From: Oscillospiraceae bacterium
GTDB lineage: Bacteria; Bacillota; Clostridia; Oscillospirales; Oscillospiraceae
Length of the DNA stretch: 14,137 bases
Direction of reading: 5' to 3'
Assembly (NCBI GenBank): GCA_031288675.1
Contig: JAITQY010000052.1
Coordinates: 1 to 14,137, forward strand
This document shows positions 1 to 7,586 of this stretch, piece after piece (the stretch's first letter is position 1; the number at the start of each line of letters is the position of its first letter). Under the pieces are notes generated by a model. It was given only the letters and a program-made list of their open reading frames with translations. It ran no database searches and was not told the origin of the DNA. The translations under genes and the position numbers were made by a program.

Positions 1-1567
1 TAACCTCGTCTTTCTCTGAGGGTTTCATCCTGCCGTGCAGCGGAGCGATACGTATATTCGCCGGCAGAACATTCCGCAGCTGTTCGGAGTACGTCATTAC
101 CGAACGCGCGTCAAAGCTCGGATTATCCTCAATCGCCGGACAGATGATATACACACGTGAACCGCTCATTACAGTTTCTGCTATGAATTTGTTGATACGC
201 TCACGGTAGGCTTCAGTGACCGGATAGGTTTTGATCGTCTGCCGACCCGGCGGAAGCTCGTCAAGAATAGAAACGTCTAAATCGCCGTACATCATCATTG
301 CAAGCGTGCGCGGAATCGGTGTAGCGGACATCAAAAGCGTTCCAGGACGCTCCGCGGATTTTGAGGACAGCGCGATACGCTGCTCTACTCCGAAGCGGTG
401 CTGTTCGTCCGCTATGGCAAGCGCAAGCTTAAAGAAGTGTGTTTTCTGTGTCAGAAGCGCGTGAGTTCCGATTGCAAGCCGTGCCTCTCCTGATTTTATC
501 AGACTGCGGACTTCATCTTTCTCTTTCGCGCTCATACTGCCGTGCAGAAGCACTGTGCGTATACCATACGGCGCGAGAAACTTCGTAAGCGTCTTATAGT
601 GCTGCTCGGCAAGTATCTCTGTGGGCGCCATAAACGCCGCCTGATAACCGGCAAGACACACACGCCAAACCAACGCCGCCGCGATAAGCGTCTTTCCGCT
701 TCCTACATCACCCTGAACAAGGCGGTTCATCACCTTGCCGGAGATTAAATCTTGTTCCGCTTCCGCGATAACGCGCTTCTGTGCCATGGTAGGCTCAAAC
801 GGCAGTGCTGAGTAAAACTCCTCATAGTTTACAGGGTGCGTGATTTTATAAGCTGACTGGGCTTCACCGCGTCTGCGTTTGACGCTAAGCGCAAGCGACA
901 AGATAAAGAATTCCTCAAACGCTAACCGGTGCCTCGCTTTATACAGGACGTTTTCGCCGTCGTTTATAAGCGAATCCGGAAAGTGTATCGCCCGGTAAGA
1001 TTCTAACAGTCCTGGAAGATTGAGTTCGGTTAGAATTTCATCCGGCAGAGTTTCCGCCAGTTCCGTCTTGGCGGCGGTGAGAGCTTTCTCGGCTAACCCG
1101 CGTATAAGGTTGTTTGTTAAACCTGCGGACAATGCGTATACAGGCACGATCGTGCCGATACGGTCAGTCTCGGGATTTGACATAGATATAAACTGATCGT
1201 CCCGCTGTATCTTGCCATAGAAGCCGTATTCTTCCCCGCGCTGAAATTTTGATACCTGATACTGCTGATTGAAGTATGTCACGCCCATTGTGCCGGTGTC
1301 GTCCGCAATACTGAATTTGACCAAATCCATTCCTTGCCGTACAAAGCTCCATTTCGGATTGTCAAGCACGATTCCGCGCACGGCGGCTTTGTCGCCGTCC
1401 ACCGCGTCGCGAATATCAATAAACCGGCTTCTATCCTCATAAGTACGCGGATAATGGCGGAGTACATCTCCCAGCGTCAATATTCCAAGTTTAGCTAAGC
1501 CGGATGCCCGGTGTACTCCGATTCCGGTAATTTCTGATACTTTTGTGTTAAGACTATAGTCTGTCAT
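1..1567 (-). CDS. recG: ATP-dependent DNA helicase RecG (3' end outside window)
   Basis: RecG remodels stalled replication forks and Holliday junctions with a wedge (OB-fold) domain joined to a superfamily 2 motor. About 522 codons are visible of a family usually near 680 residues, so the C-terminal helicase end is missing at the left edge. Translating the minus strand gives an N-terminal wedge region, then Walker A GDVGSGKT at residues 286-293, motif II DEQH at about 387-390 followed by RFGV, and motif III MSATPIPRT from about 413. The visible part ends in LHGRMKPSEKDEV, typical of RecG after motif IV. The ATG at 1567 lies 22 nt after the upstream lipoprotein stop, which suggests an operon. 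Its Shine-Dalgarno is weak (GAACGAGAGC), so translational coupling is possible. The motif set leaves little doubt about the identity. Confidence 0.97.
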   Translation of the reverse strand, partial: MTDYSLNTKVSEITGIGVHRASGLAKLGILTLGDVLRHYPRTYEDRSRFIDIRDAVDGDKAAVRGIVLDNPKWSFVRQGMDLVKFSIADDTGTMGVTYFNQQYQVSKFQRGEEYGFYGKIQRDDQFISMSNPETDRIGTIVPVYALSAGLTNNLIRGLAEKALTAAKTELAETLPDEILTELNLPGLLESYRAIHFPDSLINDGENVLYKARHRLAFEEFFILSLALSVKRRRGEAQSAYKITHPVNYEEFYSALPFEPTMAQKRVIAEAEQDLISGKVMNRLVQGDVGSGKTLIAAALVWRVCLAGYQAAFMAPTEILAEQHYKTLTKFLAPYGIRTVLLHGSMSAKEKDEVRSLIKSGEARLAIGTHALLTQKTHFFKLALAIADEQHRFGVEQRIALSSKSAERPGTLLMSATPIPRTLAMMMYGDLDVSILDELPPGRQTIKTYPVTEAYRERINKFIAETVMSGSRVYIICPAIEDNPSFDARSVMTYSEQLRNVLPANIRIAPLHGRMKPSEKDEV

Positions 1568-1589
1568 TGCTCTCGTTCCAACCAAAATC

Positions 1590-2336
1590 CTATTCAGATT
1601 GTATATTTTCGTCAAGCGGAATGAGCGCGGCGGCGTTTTCCTGCCAGTCGGACATCATTCTGCGTGCCAAAAGAACTTCCCTTGCGGCGGTGTACTTAAA
1701 GTTTATGACAATGATCTTGCGCGGCGATGAAAAGTTCGGGTATGCTTCTACCGTGACCTCCGGCGTCTCCTGTATAATCTCCGGCGACCGCCTGACAAAG
1801 TTATTCACATAGTTGCGGATGCTTTCCTCTGTAATGCGCGAGGACGCAATATCTGCTTTCATCGTATATTCAAAGTTTGTAAGAGATACCGATAACGCTT
1901 CATAGAATTCCGTAACCCCGGGTATACGCACGATTTGTTCCATCTCTGCCGCGCTGCGCGAGTAACGGATAGTAAATTCTATCTCGTAATAACTAAGCAG
2001 TTTGTGAATATCGTCGCGTATATAGTCTACAGCATACGTTCCAAGCGGCATTTGCCGTATTATTGTATTGATAGCCTTCGGTACGTCCTCAGTAATGTCG
2101 CCAGTGTAATTAAGCGTACGTACCGTTCCGCTGTTTTCTCTTGCTATCACAAGGTTTTCTACTGCGCTCAGCAAGCTGGTATAGTCACGCACCTGTTGTA
2201 TTTCGCTGTCCGGAATCGTTTCGACATAGCCAGCGTTGTACTCGCTGACAATGTAGTACTCGCGCGCAAACAGCGCTTCGCACGCGGAGAGCATTATCAC
2301 CGCCGGTAATATCATTAATATAAAAAATTTACGCAA
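1590..2336 (-). CDS. Putative lipoprotein of unknown function
   Basis: I do not recognise this 248-aa protein. It begins with a lipoprotein signal peptide: Arg and Lys at residues 2-3, a hydrophobic stretch, then the lipobox LSAC with the lipidated cysteine at residue 19. The mature protein should therefore sit on the outer face of the membrane. The remainder is soluble, mixed alpha/beta in character, with no motif I can name. The start is TTG. It is supported by a strong AGGAGG at 2344-2349 with a 7-nt spacer, and no ATG lies in a better position. The stop is TAG. recG begins 22 nt downstream on the same strand, so the two are probably co-transcribed. No clear promoter was found on this strand; an AT-rich patch near 2390-2400 (GATAAT on the minus strand) is the only weak candidate. 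Confidence 0.85.
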   Translation of the reverse strand: MRKFFILMILPAVIMLSACEALFAREYYIVSEYNAGYVETIPDSEIQQVRDYTSLLSAVENLVIARENSGTVRTLNYTGDITEDVPKAINTIIRQMPLGTYAVDYIRDDIHKLLSYYEIEFTIRYSRSAAEMEQIVRIPGVTEFYEALSVSLTNFEYTMKADIASSRITEESIRNYVNNFVRRSPEIIQETPEVTVEAYPNFSSPRKIIVINFKYTAAREVLLARRMMSDWQENAAALIPLDENIQSE

Positions 2337-2343
2337 ACAGTAA

Positions 2344-2349
2344 CCTCCT
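2344..2349 (-). promoter_or_regulatory. Shine-Dalgarno deciding a TTG start
   Basis: The minus strand reads AGGAGG, then 7 nt, then TTG-CGT-AAA (Leu codon read as fMet, then Arg-Lys). The near-perfect match to the anti-SD supports the TTG at 2336 as the lipoprotein start. Confidence 0.8.
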
Positions 2350-2427
2350 CAACATCACATCGGCATATGCGAACACCGTATTCTACAGTAATAATTATCG
2401 TATGCCGCAAAAATCAGCAGTCTAAAT

Positions 2428-2538
2428 GTTCACAAATTATTTACGTTTGCACGCAAATAAACTCTTGACAAATCAGAAACTCTGTGCTATAATGCTTGAG
2501 TAATGATTAGTGATTAATAGTTAATTATTAACGTCTCT
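2428..2538 (+). repeat. Promoter-bearing dispersed repeat, copy A (core block)
   Basis: This 111-nt block aligns without gaps to 7587-7697, with 13 mismatches by eye (about 88% identity). It starts GTTCACAAATTATTTAC, contains a sigma-A type promoter reading rightward, and ends in an AT-rich segment TAATGATTAGTGATTAATA. A second homologous block, with a CCCCGT/GGGG and CTCGCCCGCCGTT core, follows at 2615-2647 (7736-7768 in copy B). A third piece containing TGCCTACT follows that, so the whole element may extend to about 2693. The two copies sit upstream of unrelated genes. It resembles the small intergenic repeats common in Clostridia; I cannot assign it to a named family. Confidence 0.85.
2465..2493 (+). 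promoter_or_regulatory. Consensus sigma-A promoter inside repeat A
   Basis: TTGACA at 2465-2470, a 17-nt spacer, and TATAAT at 2488-2493: a perfect match to the housekeeping consensus. It reads toward the trkH-like gene at 2836 and would give a leader of roughly 340 nt. The same promoter is conserved in repeat copy B. Confidence 0.8.
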
Positions 2539-2560
2539 CGCTTCCATCGTCCACTATCAA

Positions 2561-2602
2561 CTGATGACTGATGACTGATGACTGATGACTGATGACTGAT
2601 GG
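2561..2602 (+). repeat. Heptamer tandem repeat (CTGATGA)x6
   Basis: Five exact CTGATGA units are followed by one CTGATGG, making 42 nt with no interruption, inside the untranslated stretch of repeat element A. Element B has no matching array, only degenerate CGACT-type repeats, so the copy number has probably changed by slippage. Confidence 0.9.
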
Positions 2603-2799
2603 CTATCTCCTGTTCCCCGTGGGGGTGAGTACTGCTCGCCCGCCGTTCTCCCGTCCACTGCCTACTCACGACTATGGGCTAACGACTAACTTTCAATTTG
2701 CCATTTGCAACTTGCAATTACTAAGCGTTCCCCCGTCCCCTAACTCCTACCGCCTAATACCTACCGCCTATTTCGCTTCTTTGATTTTATGATAACATA
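2603..2799. other. Low-complexity intergenic tail of repeat element A
   Basis: No gene was found here. The segment holds the second homologous block of the repeat element (2615-2647, a degenerate version of the clean hairpin in copy B). After that come pyrimidine-rich degenerate runs based on CCGTCC, CTACCGCCTA and GACTAAC. A short quasi-repeat built on ATTTGCCATTTGCAACTTGCAA lies at about 2696-2720. A small open frame crosses it but has simple-sequence composition and is not believed to be coding. Confidence 0.6.
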
Positions 2800-2828
2800 T
2801 TGACATCATAGCACATATGTTGTAAAAT
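2800..2828 (+). promoter_or_regulatory. Promoter abutting the trkH-like start codon
   Basis: TTGACA at 2800-2805, a 17-nt spacer, then TAAAAT at 2823-2828. The start codon is at 2836, only 7 nt after the -10 box, so transcription would begin at or next to the A of the ATG. There is no Shine-Dalgarno in the gap. This is the layout of a leaderless message. Confidence 0.65.
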
Positions 2829-2835
2829 CGCAAGT

Positions 2836-4086
2836 ATGAATAATAGAAATTTTGTATTCAGGACAGTTACGTTGGTATGGCTTGCGATGTGTATACTCGG
2901 CGCGTTGCCGTACATATTCTCCGGTACGCTTGGAGCTATTGACGCGCTGTTCGAGTCCATATCCGGATTCACGACTACCGGTCTGACTGTAGTCAAAAAT
3001 CCGGAAGCTTTGCCGCTCTGGCTGCTTGTGTTCCGCTCCTTTACTCATTGGATCGGCGGAATGGGAGTTATCGCATTGCTGCTGGCTATTCTCCCGCGTT
3101 TGGGCGGAAGCCCCGCTCAATTACTGTCTGCAGAGTCCCCGGGTCCGGTAAAGGGCAAAACTGTAGCGATAACCCGCCAAGCCGCTAAGAGCCTCTACGC
3201 CATTTACTTCGTGATTACGGCGTTGCTGTTCGTAATGCTCTGTGCGGGCGGAATGCCCGTCGCCGATGCGGTCATTCATACGTTCAGTACGGTCGGAACA
3301 GGCGGGTTTTCAGCCAAAGGGCTTAGTATAATGCACTATGACAGCGCGTATATTACCGCTGTAATCACTGTATTTATGATGCTCTGTTCCGTGAATTTTA
3401 ACCTGTACTACCTAATACTTATACGCAAGCTTAAAGGGTTAGGGCAGTCGGAAGAATTGCGGTGGCTGTTCGGGATATACGCGGTCGCGGTCGGACTGAT
3501 TACGCTTCTGCTTATTCCGCATTACGGCGGAGCGTTACCGGCGCTTAGTCAGGCGGCGTTTCACAGTGCCTCCGCTATGAGTACAACCGGCTTCTTCGCG
3601 TCAGACTTCGGAGTATGGCCTGCGGCGGCTAAAACGATTCTTATCGGGCTGATGTTTATCGGCGGTTCAGCCGGATCTACAGCCGGAGGGTTCAAAGTTG
3701 CTCGCATTCTGCTGCTGTGCAAATCCGCAAAACAGGAGCTTGAAAAGCTTCTGCGCCCGACCGCTGTCAATATAGCGCGTCTTGACGGCAAAGCGGTCTC
3801 GGAAAACGCGATACGCTCCGCAAATTCATACCTCGTGTTCTATGTGCTTATTCTGTTCTTCAGTACGGTTATAGTCAGCTTTGACAAATACAGCTTTGAA
3901 ACGGCATTCCTGACTGTAGTCTCGGCTGTGAATAATATCGGGTTGTGCTGGGGCGAATTAGGCGCCAGCGGAAATCTTTCGGGTTTTGGCATCCTGTCTA
4001 AGTTCATCCTGATGTTTGGAATGCTGCTCGGCAGGCTTGAGATTTACCCGCTCTTAATGGCGGTATACGGTCTTAGAAGAAAATGA
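2836..4086 (+). CDS. TrkH-type potassium transporter subunit, lacking the N-terminal helices
   Basis: This is a membrane K+ channel/transporter subunit of the TrkH/KtrB superfamily, which normally works with a cytoplasmic nucleotide-binding TrkA/KtrA ring. The four pore-loop filters are visible: TTTGLT (46-51), STVGTGGF (151-158), STTGF (249-253) and VNNIGL (365-370). The TrkH-specific segments THWIGGMGVI (70-79), GGSAGSTAGGFKVAR (276-290) and GRLEIYPLL (399-407) are also present. At 416 aa it is about 60 residues shorter than typical TrkH. Its first residues match the helix just before the first pore loop, so the two leading helices of TrkH are absent, giving a KtrB-like core. In-frame TAG at 2809-2811 closes the frame upstream and 2836 is the only ATG after it, so no longer start exists. 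No TrkA gene is in the window. It is probably functional, but the truncation leaves doubt. Confidence 0.9.
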   Translation: MNNRNFVFRTVTLVWLAMCILGALPYIFSGTLGAIDALFESISGFTTTGLTVVKNPEALPLWLLVFRSFTHWIGGMGVIALLLAILPRLGGSPAQLLSAESPGPVKGKTVAITRQAAKSLYAIYFVITALLFVMLCAGGMPVADAVIHTFSTVGTGGFSAKGLSIMHYDSAYITAVITVFMMLCSVNFNLYYLILIRKLKGLGQSEELRWLFGIYAVAVGLITLLLIPHYGGALPALSQAAFHSASAMSTTGFFASDFGVWPAAAKTILIGLMFIGGSAGSTAGGFKVARILLLCKSAKQELEKLLRPTAVNIARLDGKAVSENAIRSANSYLVFYVLILFFSTVIVSFDKYSFETAFLTVVSAVNNIGLCWGELGASGNLSGFGILSKFILMFGMLLGRLEIYPLLMAVYGLRRK

Positions 4087-4172
4087 CAAATAACCGTGAA
4101 TTAATATGATACTGTGCAACGGTAAATTATTATTTGATTTACAGTGTCATCTAATGTTATCTCCGCATAGAC

Positions 4173-4186
4173 TGTACTGCGGTACA
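4173..4186. promoter_or_regulatory. Small inverted repeat upstream of the phage-like gene
   Basis: TGTAC-TGCG-GTACA is a 5-bp perfect inverted repeat with a 4-nt centre. It lies 27 nt before the start at 4214. A possible promoter (TTGATT near 4136, 17 nt, TTATCT) lies just upstream. It could be an operator or a small hairpin; there is no further support. Confidence 0.3.
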
Positions 4187-4213
4187 AAACTATGGAAAGA
4201 GGAGAAAACGATA

Positions 4214-4585
4214 ATGCCTGTGTGGGTGTGGATTACAACTGTTTTAGCCGCCATCGGAGTAATTGTGACAGGTGTGAAGAACATCAAAGAACTTTTAGGA
4301 TGGATGAGCAAACCGTACAAAAAAATCCATAGTCAAGCAGAATCAATTGAGCGCAAACTGGCGGAGTTGACCGCTAACGTTAACAAAAACGATATGATTA
4401 CGCGCAGATTGGAGTTGATGCTGCTGATGGAAATGGAGCCTGACAATGAAGCCGGAATCTGCAAGGCTCACGATGAATACAAAAGTCTCGGAGGAAACAC
4501 TTATATTGACGAACAGTTTGCCGTCTATATACAAAAGCGTAAAGTGCAGGCGCTTGTAGCCCGATCCGGCGGAAATACCAAGTAA
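4214..4585 (+). CDS. Small membrane-anchored coiled-coil protein, phage holin-region type
   Basis: The 123-aa product starts MPVWVWITTVLAAIGVIVTG, a single N-terminal transmembrane segment. An amphipathic, heptad-like region with Lys/Glu/Leu follows (about 35-65). The tail contains HDEYKSLGGNTYIDEQF (about 90-105). That plan (one TM helix, a coiled coil, then a Tyr-rich segment with a LGGN motif) matches small proteins often found in the lysis/holin region of Gram-positive phages. This is my recollection of the family pattern, not a search result. The start at 4214 is chosen because GAGGAG ends 9 nt before it; the open frame extends to 4106, but those residues are not protein-like. No other phage gene is nearby, so it may be a relic or a domesticated gene. 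The function is not known. Confidence 0.7.
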   Translation: MPVWVWITTVLAAIGVIVTGVKNIKELLGWMSKPYKKIHSQAESIERKLAELTANVNKNDMITRRLELMLLMEMEPDNEAGICKAHDEYKSLGGNTYIDEQFAVYIQKRKVQALVARSGGNTK

Positions 4586-4594
4586 AAATAAATA

Positions 4595-4619
4595 CTCGTG
4601 CCGTGTGCACCGGCACGAG
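4595..4619 (-). terminator. Rho-independent terminator of murI
   Basis: A 9-bp stem CTCGTGCCG/CGGCACGAG with a 7-nt loop. Read on the minus strand it is followed by TATTTATTTTTACTT, a good U-rich tail, so it serves murI, whose stop is at 4701. On the plus strand the tail is poor, but the hairpin could still slow transcripts from the gene ending at 4585. Confidence 0.75.
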
Positions 4620-4700
4620 CTACATATTCCGCCATTTGTACCACATACACTTAGGTCGTCCGATGTTCCTAACTGTTATGTACCCCCGGTACGCCGCCTT

Positions 4701-5501
4701 CTAAACCAGCCAAATCTTATTCACACTGTCGGGAACCAAATCACCAAGGAACATCTCGCTGTATTGATTGAAGTCTTCCGGAGCGTCTGTGACGAAGCAA
4801 TGCAAAGTACCGCCGCGCGTCGCGCCTCCATCAGGAAGGGGCAAATCAGACAGTGCAAGTGCCGCTTCCGCTCCCGAATTTATCAGTGTGACCTCCGATC
4901 CCATATACGCAGAGATTGCGTCTGACAGCAACGGGTAATGCGTGCAGCCCAGCAATAAAGTATCCGCGCCAGCAGCTTTCAGCTCTGATAACTGGTCTGC
5001 AACAACAACTTTCGCTACAGGGTCGTTCGGCGCCGTCCTGCCGCTTTCCACGATAGGCACGAACAAGGGACATGCGCGGCTGATTATCTCTGCGTCCGCG
5101 TTATACCGCGCAATTGCCGGAGCGTACACGCCGCTTCTGATAGTAGCCGGAGTTGCCGCAACGCCTATCTTTCCCGATCGTGTAGCTTTTGCAGCCGCTC
5201 TTGCCGCAGGCTCCACTACGCCGAGTATCGGCACGCTTGACTTCAGCGACGGAAGCGCCACAGAGCTTACCGTTCCGCACGCCACTATTATCGCCGCTAC
5301 ATGCTGCTTGGTAAGCCAAGCGACCGCTTCATCTGCGTAGCGGCGGATAACATCCGCGCTCTTCACACCGTACGGTACCCTTGCGGTATCTCCAAGGTAA
5401 AGGATGTCTGCTGTAGGATCAATACGCCTAAGCTCCCTAACTGCTGTTAATCCGCCGAATCCGGAATCGAATATGGCAATAGGTTTATATTTCTCTGCCA
5501 T
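4701..5501 (-). CDS. murI: Glutamate racemase MurI
   Basis: A cytoplasmic cofactor-independent racemase that makes D-glutamate from L-glutamate for peptidoglycan. The 266-aa protein shows the family landmarks: FDSGFGGLTAV (11-21), YLGDTARVPYG (35-45), the first catalytic cysteine at residue 75 in VACGTVSS, and the second at 185 in GCTHYP. In most MurI proteins the first site reads ACNTAS; here the Asn after the cysteine is Gly. The start is set at 5501 because GGAGG precedes that ATG by 5 nt; TTG codons further upstream overlap the SD and are rejected. The stop is TAG. The gene is divergent from the 137-aa protein gene at 5623 and convergent with the gene ending at 4585. It appears monocistronic within the window, with a terminator downstream. 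Confidence 0.96.
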   Translation of the reverse strand: MAEKYKPIAIFDSGFGGLTAVRELRRIDPTADILYLGDTARVPYGVKSADVIRRYADEAVAWLTKQHVAAIIVACGTVSSVALPSLKSSVPILGVVEPAARAAAKATRSGKIGVAATPATIRSGVYAPAIARYNADAEIISRACPLFVPIVESGRTAPNDPVAKVVVADQLSELKAAGADTLLLGCTHYPLLSDAISAYMGSEVTLINSGAEAALALSDLPLPDGGATRGGTLHCFVTDAPEDFNQYSEMFLGDLVPDSVNKIWLV

Positions 5502-5575
5502 AGTATCCTCCAACAAATTAAGAATTAATTTTCTTTTTCCATAAAATTTATGTGGATTTTCTCAGATAAAAGTTG

Positions 5576-5581
5576 TATAAT
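5576..5581 (+). promoter_or_regulatory. Candidate -10 box for the 137-aa protein gene
   Basis: TATAAT lies about 42 nt before the start at 5623. No good -35 is seen at 16-18 nt (TGGATT is the closest). The divergent intergenic region from 5502 to 5622 is AT-rich and should also hold the murI promoter, which I could not place. Confidence 0.4.
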
Positions 5582-5622
5582 CATTCAAGATAGAATTTTT
5601 TTAATTCGGAGGCATTTTCAAA

Positions 5623-6036
5623 ATGACACTTGACTTGAGCAGGAGGGAGTTCCGGCGTCTTCTTGATTTAGTCTACGTAGGCAACTGGATTATGAACGCG
5701 GAACGTACCGGAAAAGAACGTATTCAGGAATACGACGAACTGCAATCTAAACTATTTGCAGAAGGCGCTGCGGCAGATATGCCTAAACTCGTCAATATCA
5801 TTGAAGGGCAGGCTTTCCCATCGCGCGCGTTTACCGAAGGCGGCATACATGAAGCAATTATGGCTTATGAAGACGTCGCGTTCTTTGAAATACTTGCGGA
5901 GGAACTTGCGCGTCGCGATATGGGTTTTCCCCCGATTGGCGAAGACAATGTGGAGGAACTCGGCAATCGTATTGACGCCTACATAGCCGAATTTGAAACC
6001 AACGGTATCGAAAAACTTACGATAGAAGCATCCTAA
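5623..6036 (+). CDS. Conserved-looking 137-aa cytoplasmic protein of unknown function
   Basis: I do not recognise this protein. It has no signal peptide or transmembrane segment. It is acidic and mostly helical in appearance, starting MTLDLSRREFRRLLDLVYVG, with a Glu/Asp-rich C-terminal half such as YEDVAFFEILAEELARRD. GGAGG at 5608-5612 lies 10 nt before the ATG, and codon use matches neighbouring genes, so it is very probably real. It is divergent from murI and followed after 121 nt by the glycosyltransferase gene on the same strand. The stop is TAA, and no terminator was found after it. Confidence 0.8.
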   Translation: MTLDLSRREFRRLLDLVYVGNWIMNAERTGKERIQEYDELQSKLFAEGAAADMPKLVNIIEGQAFPSRAFTEGGIHEAIMAYEDVAFFEILAEELARRDMGFPPIGEDNVEELGNRIDAYIAEFETNGIEKLTIEAS

Positions 6037-6157
6037 TTATCCCGGTATATTCATTTAGATTGGACACGCAATCGCTCACATTTAAGCCTGTGCGGAATAC
6101 TTCGTGTTCGCCCTCTGACCATTGCTTATAACATCTGCTATTAAGGATAAATTGTTA

Positions 6158-7528
6158 ATGATCAAAAACCGAGTTCTGCCGGTAATCGCGATAATCGTTT
6201 TTGCCGGAGCGGTATTTTACACCGCGCAAAGCTGGGATCAGTCCGGGTTCGGCACTGCCGCGCTGATGACAGTTCTGCTCATTGCGTCACTTCTTCGTCT
6301 GAGGTCGCTCCTAAAGCGTGACGGTCTCTGCCGCGACGGGCTCAGCTCTTTAACGGTGCTTGCTCCGGTTGCCGCTATGCTGATGGCACGGTTGTCAGCG
6401 TTTGAGGTCATTACGCCGGATTTTACAATGTTCCTCCAGCCGTGGACACAGTACTACCGTGCTAACGGCGGCTTTGCCGCGCTTGGAACACCGCTCGGTA
6501 ATTATAACATACCTTATTTAACTTGTCTATCATTTTTTAGTTACCTGCCTGTTCGGGAGCTTTATCTTATTAAGATTCTCTCCGTATTGGCGGATATTCT
6601 GCTCGCCTATGAGGTATACCGTCTTACAGCCGCGCTTACAGACAGCCCATGGGCACGGACGGTAAGCCTGTGCGTTGCGATGGCGCTCTCTACCGTACTA
6701 ATCAACGGATCAGTTTGGGGACAGTGCGACAGCATCTATGCCGCGTTCGCAATCGCGGCGATTGCGTCAGCGCTCCAAAAAACCGACCCGGTACTTGCTA
6801 AATCCCGCGCCGCTGTAAACCGCCGGCTCAACAATAACTCTGCCGCCGCTTTCGCGTTCTTCGCTCTCGCGCTGAGCTTCAAGCTTCAAGCCGTATTTGT
6901 GTTGCCCATTTTGCTCGTACTGATATTCACTAAGAAGATACGTATCAGATATATCTGGGTATTGCCGGCGGTCTATCTGCTCGCGGTAAGTCCCGCCCTG
7001 ATAGCCGGGCGAAGCTTTACGGACACGCTCACGATTTACTTCTCTGAGGTCGGAAGCGTTGGTGACGCGCTTAACTACAACAGCCCGAGCGTATTCTCCC
7101 TATTCTGGGAATGGCCGCTGCCGGATATGTTCGCTAAGCTTGGTATACTCGCGGCGTTCGGAGTATGCGCGTTCGTCATCTATTCCGGTATTGTAAGGCG
7201 TGAGGAACTGTCGGAACGAAGTATAATACTCGCGGCGTCAATACTCGCATTGGGAGTACCGCTGTTCCTTCCGCATATGCACGAACGCTACTTTATCGTC
7301 TCAGAGGTTCTTCTTATTCCTTTGGTTTGTGCGAACCGCCGCTTGATTCCTATTATAGTTTTATCGCAGATAGCCGCTCTGCTCGGATACCATGCCTATC
7401 TGACCCAGCGGTGGTTACTCAACCGGTTCACGATGAATTACGGATTCTTCGCGCTCGCAATCGTATTTGTCACGCTGATAATACAATACGTAAAAAACAT
7501 TGATAACGGATTTAATGACAGACGATAA
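6158..7528 (+). CDS. GT-C fold membrane glycosyltransferase, Gpi18-like (COG5542 type)
   Basis: The 456-aa protein is strongly hydrophobic with roughly ten or more membrane helices. Such enzymes transfer a sugar from a polyprenyl-phosphate donor on the outer membrane face. Motifs support the Gpi18-related bacterial mannosyltransferase group: an acidic first-loop site TPDFTMF (Asp 88), VWGQCDSIYAAF (Asp 191), FALALSFKLQAVFVLP (236-250) and PHMHERYF (372-379). Donor and acceptor cannot be read from sequence. The start at 6158 is chosen because AAGGA lies 10 nt upstream and the hydrophobic segment begins soon after; the frame is open to a TTG at 6122, which has no SD. It ends in TAA at 7528, just before the second promoter-bearing repeat. 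No other cell-envelope polymer genes are adjacent. Confidence 0.85.
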   Translation: MIKNRVLPVIAIIVFAGAVFYTAQSWDQSGFGTAALMTVLLIASLLRLRSLLKRDGLCRDGLSSLTVLAPVAAMLMARLSAFEVITPDFTMFLQPWTQYYRANGGFAALGTPLGNYNIPYLTCLSFFSYLPVRELYLIKILSVLADILLAYEVYRLTAALTDSPWARTVSLCVAMALSTVLINGSVWGQCDSIYAAFAIAAIASALQKTDPVLAKSRAAVNRRLNNNSAAAFAFFALALSFKLQAVFVLPILLVLIFTKKIRIRYIWVLPAVYLLAVSPALIAGRSFTDTLTIYFSEVGSVGDALNYNSPSVFSLFWEWPLPDMFAKLGILAAFGVCAFVIYSGIVRREELSERSIILAASILALGVPLFLPHMHERYFIVSEVLLIPLVCANRRLIPIIVLSQIAALLGYHAYLTQRWLLNRFTMNYGFFALAIVFVTLIIQYVKNIDNGFNDRR

Positions 7529-7586
7529 CTGCACAGCTACCTCTTATTGCGGGATTACATATCTTCTCTTTGCTCCGGCAATTGTC
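7529..7586. other. Intergenic spacer, nothing recognised
   Basis: This is the 58-nt stretch between the glycosyltransferase stop and repeat copy B. No convincing terminator hairpin was found in it, so readthrough into ispE is possible. Confidence 0.5.

Noticed and set aside
1935..2309. A 124-aa plus-strand frame opposite the lipoprotein gene
   Set aside because: It is the antisense shadow of a gene with a strong SD and lipobox, and has no SD or family motif itself.
2561..2602. Heptamer repeats as a CRISPR array
   Set aside because: The units are 7 nt and contiguous with no spacers. This is a simple tandem repeat.
2592..2792. A 66-aa open frame in the intergenic region before trkH
   Set aside because: It lies entirely in the degenerate, low-complexity repeat tail, has no SD, and its composition follows the simple repeats.
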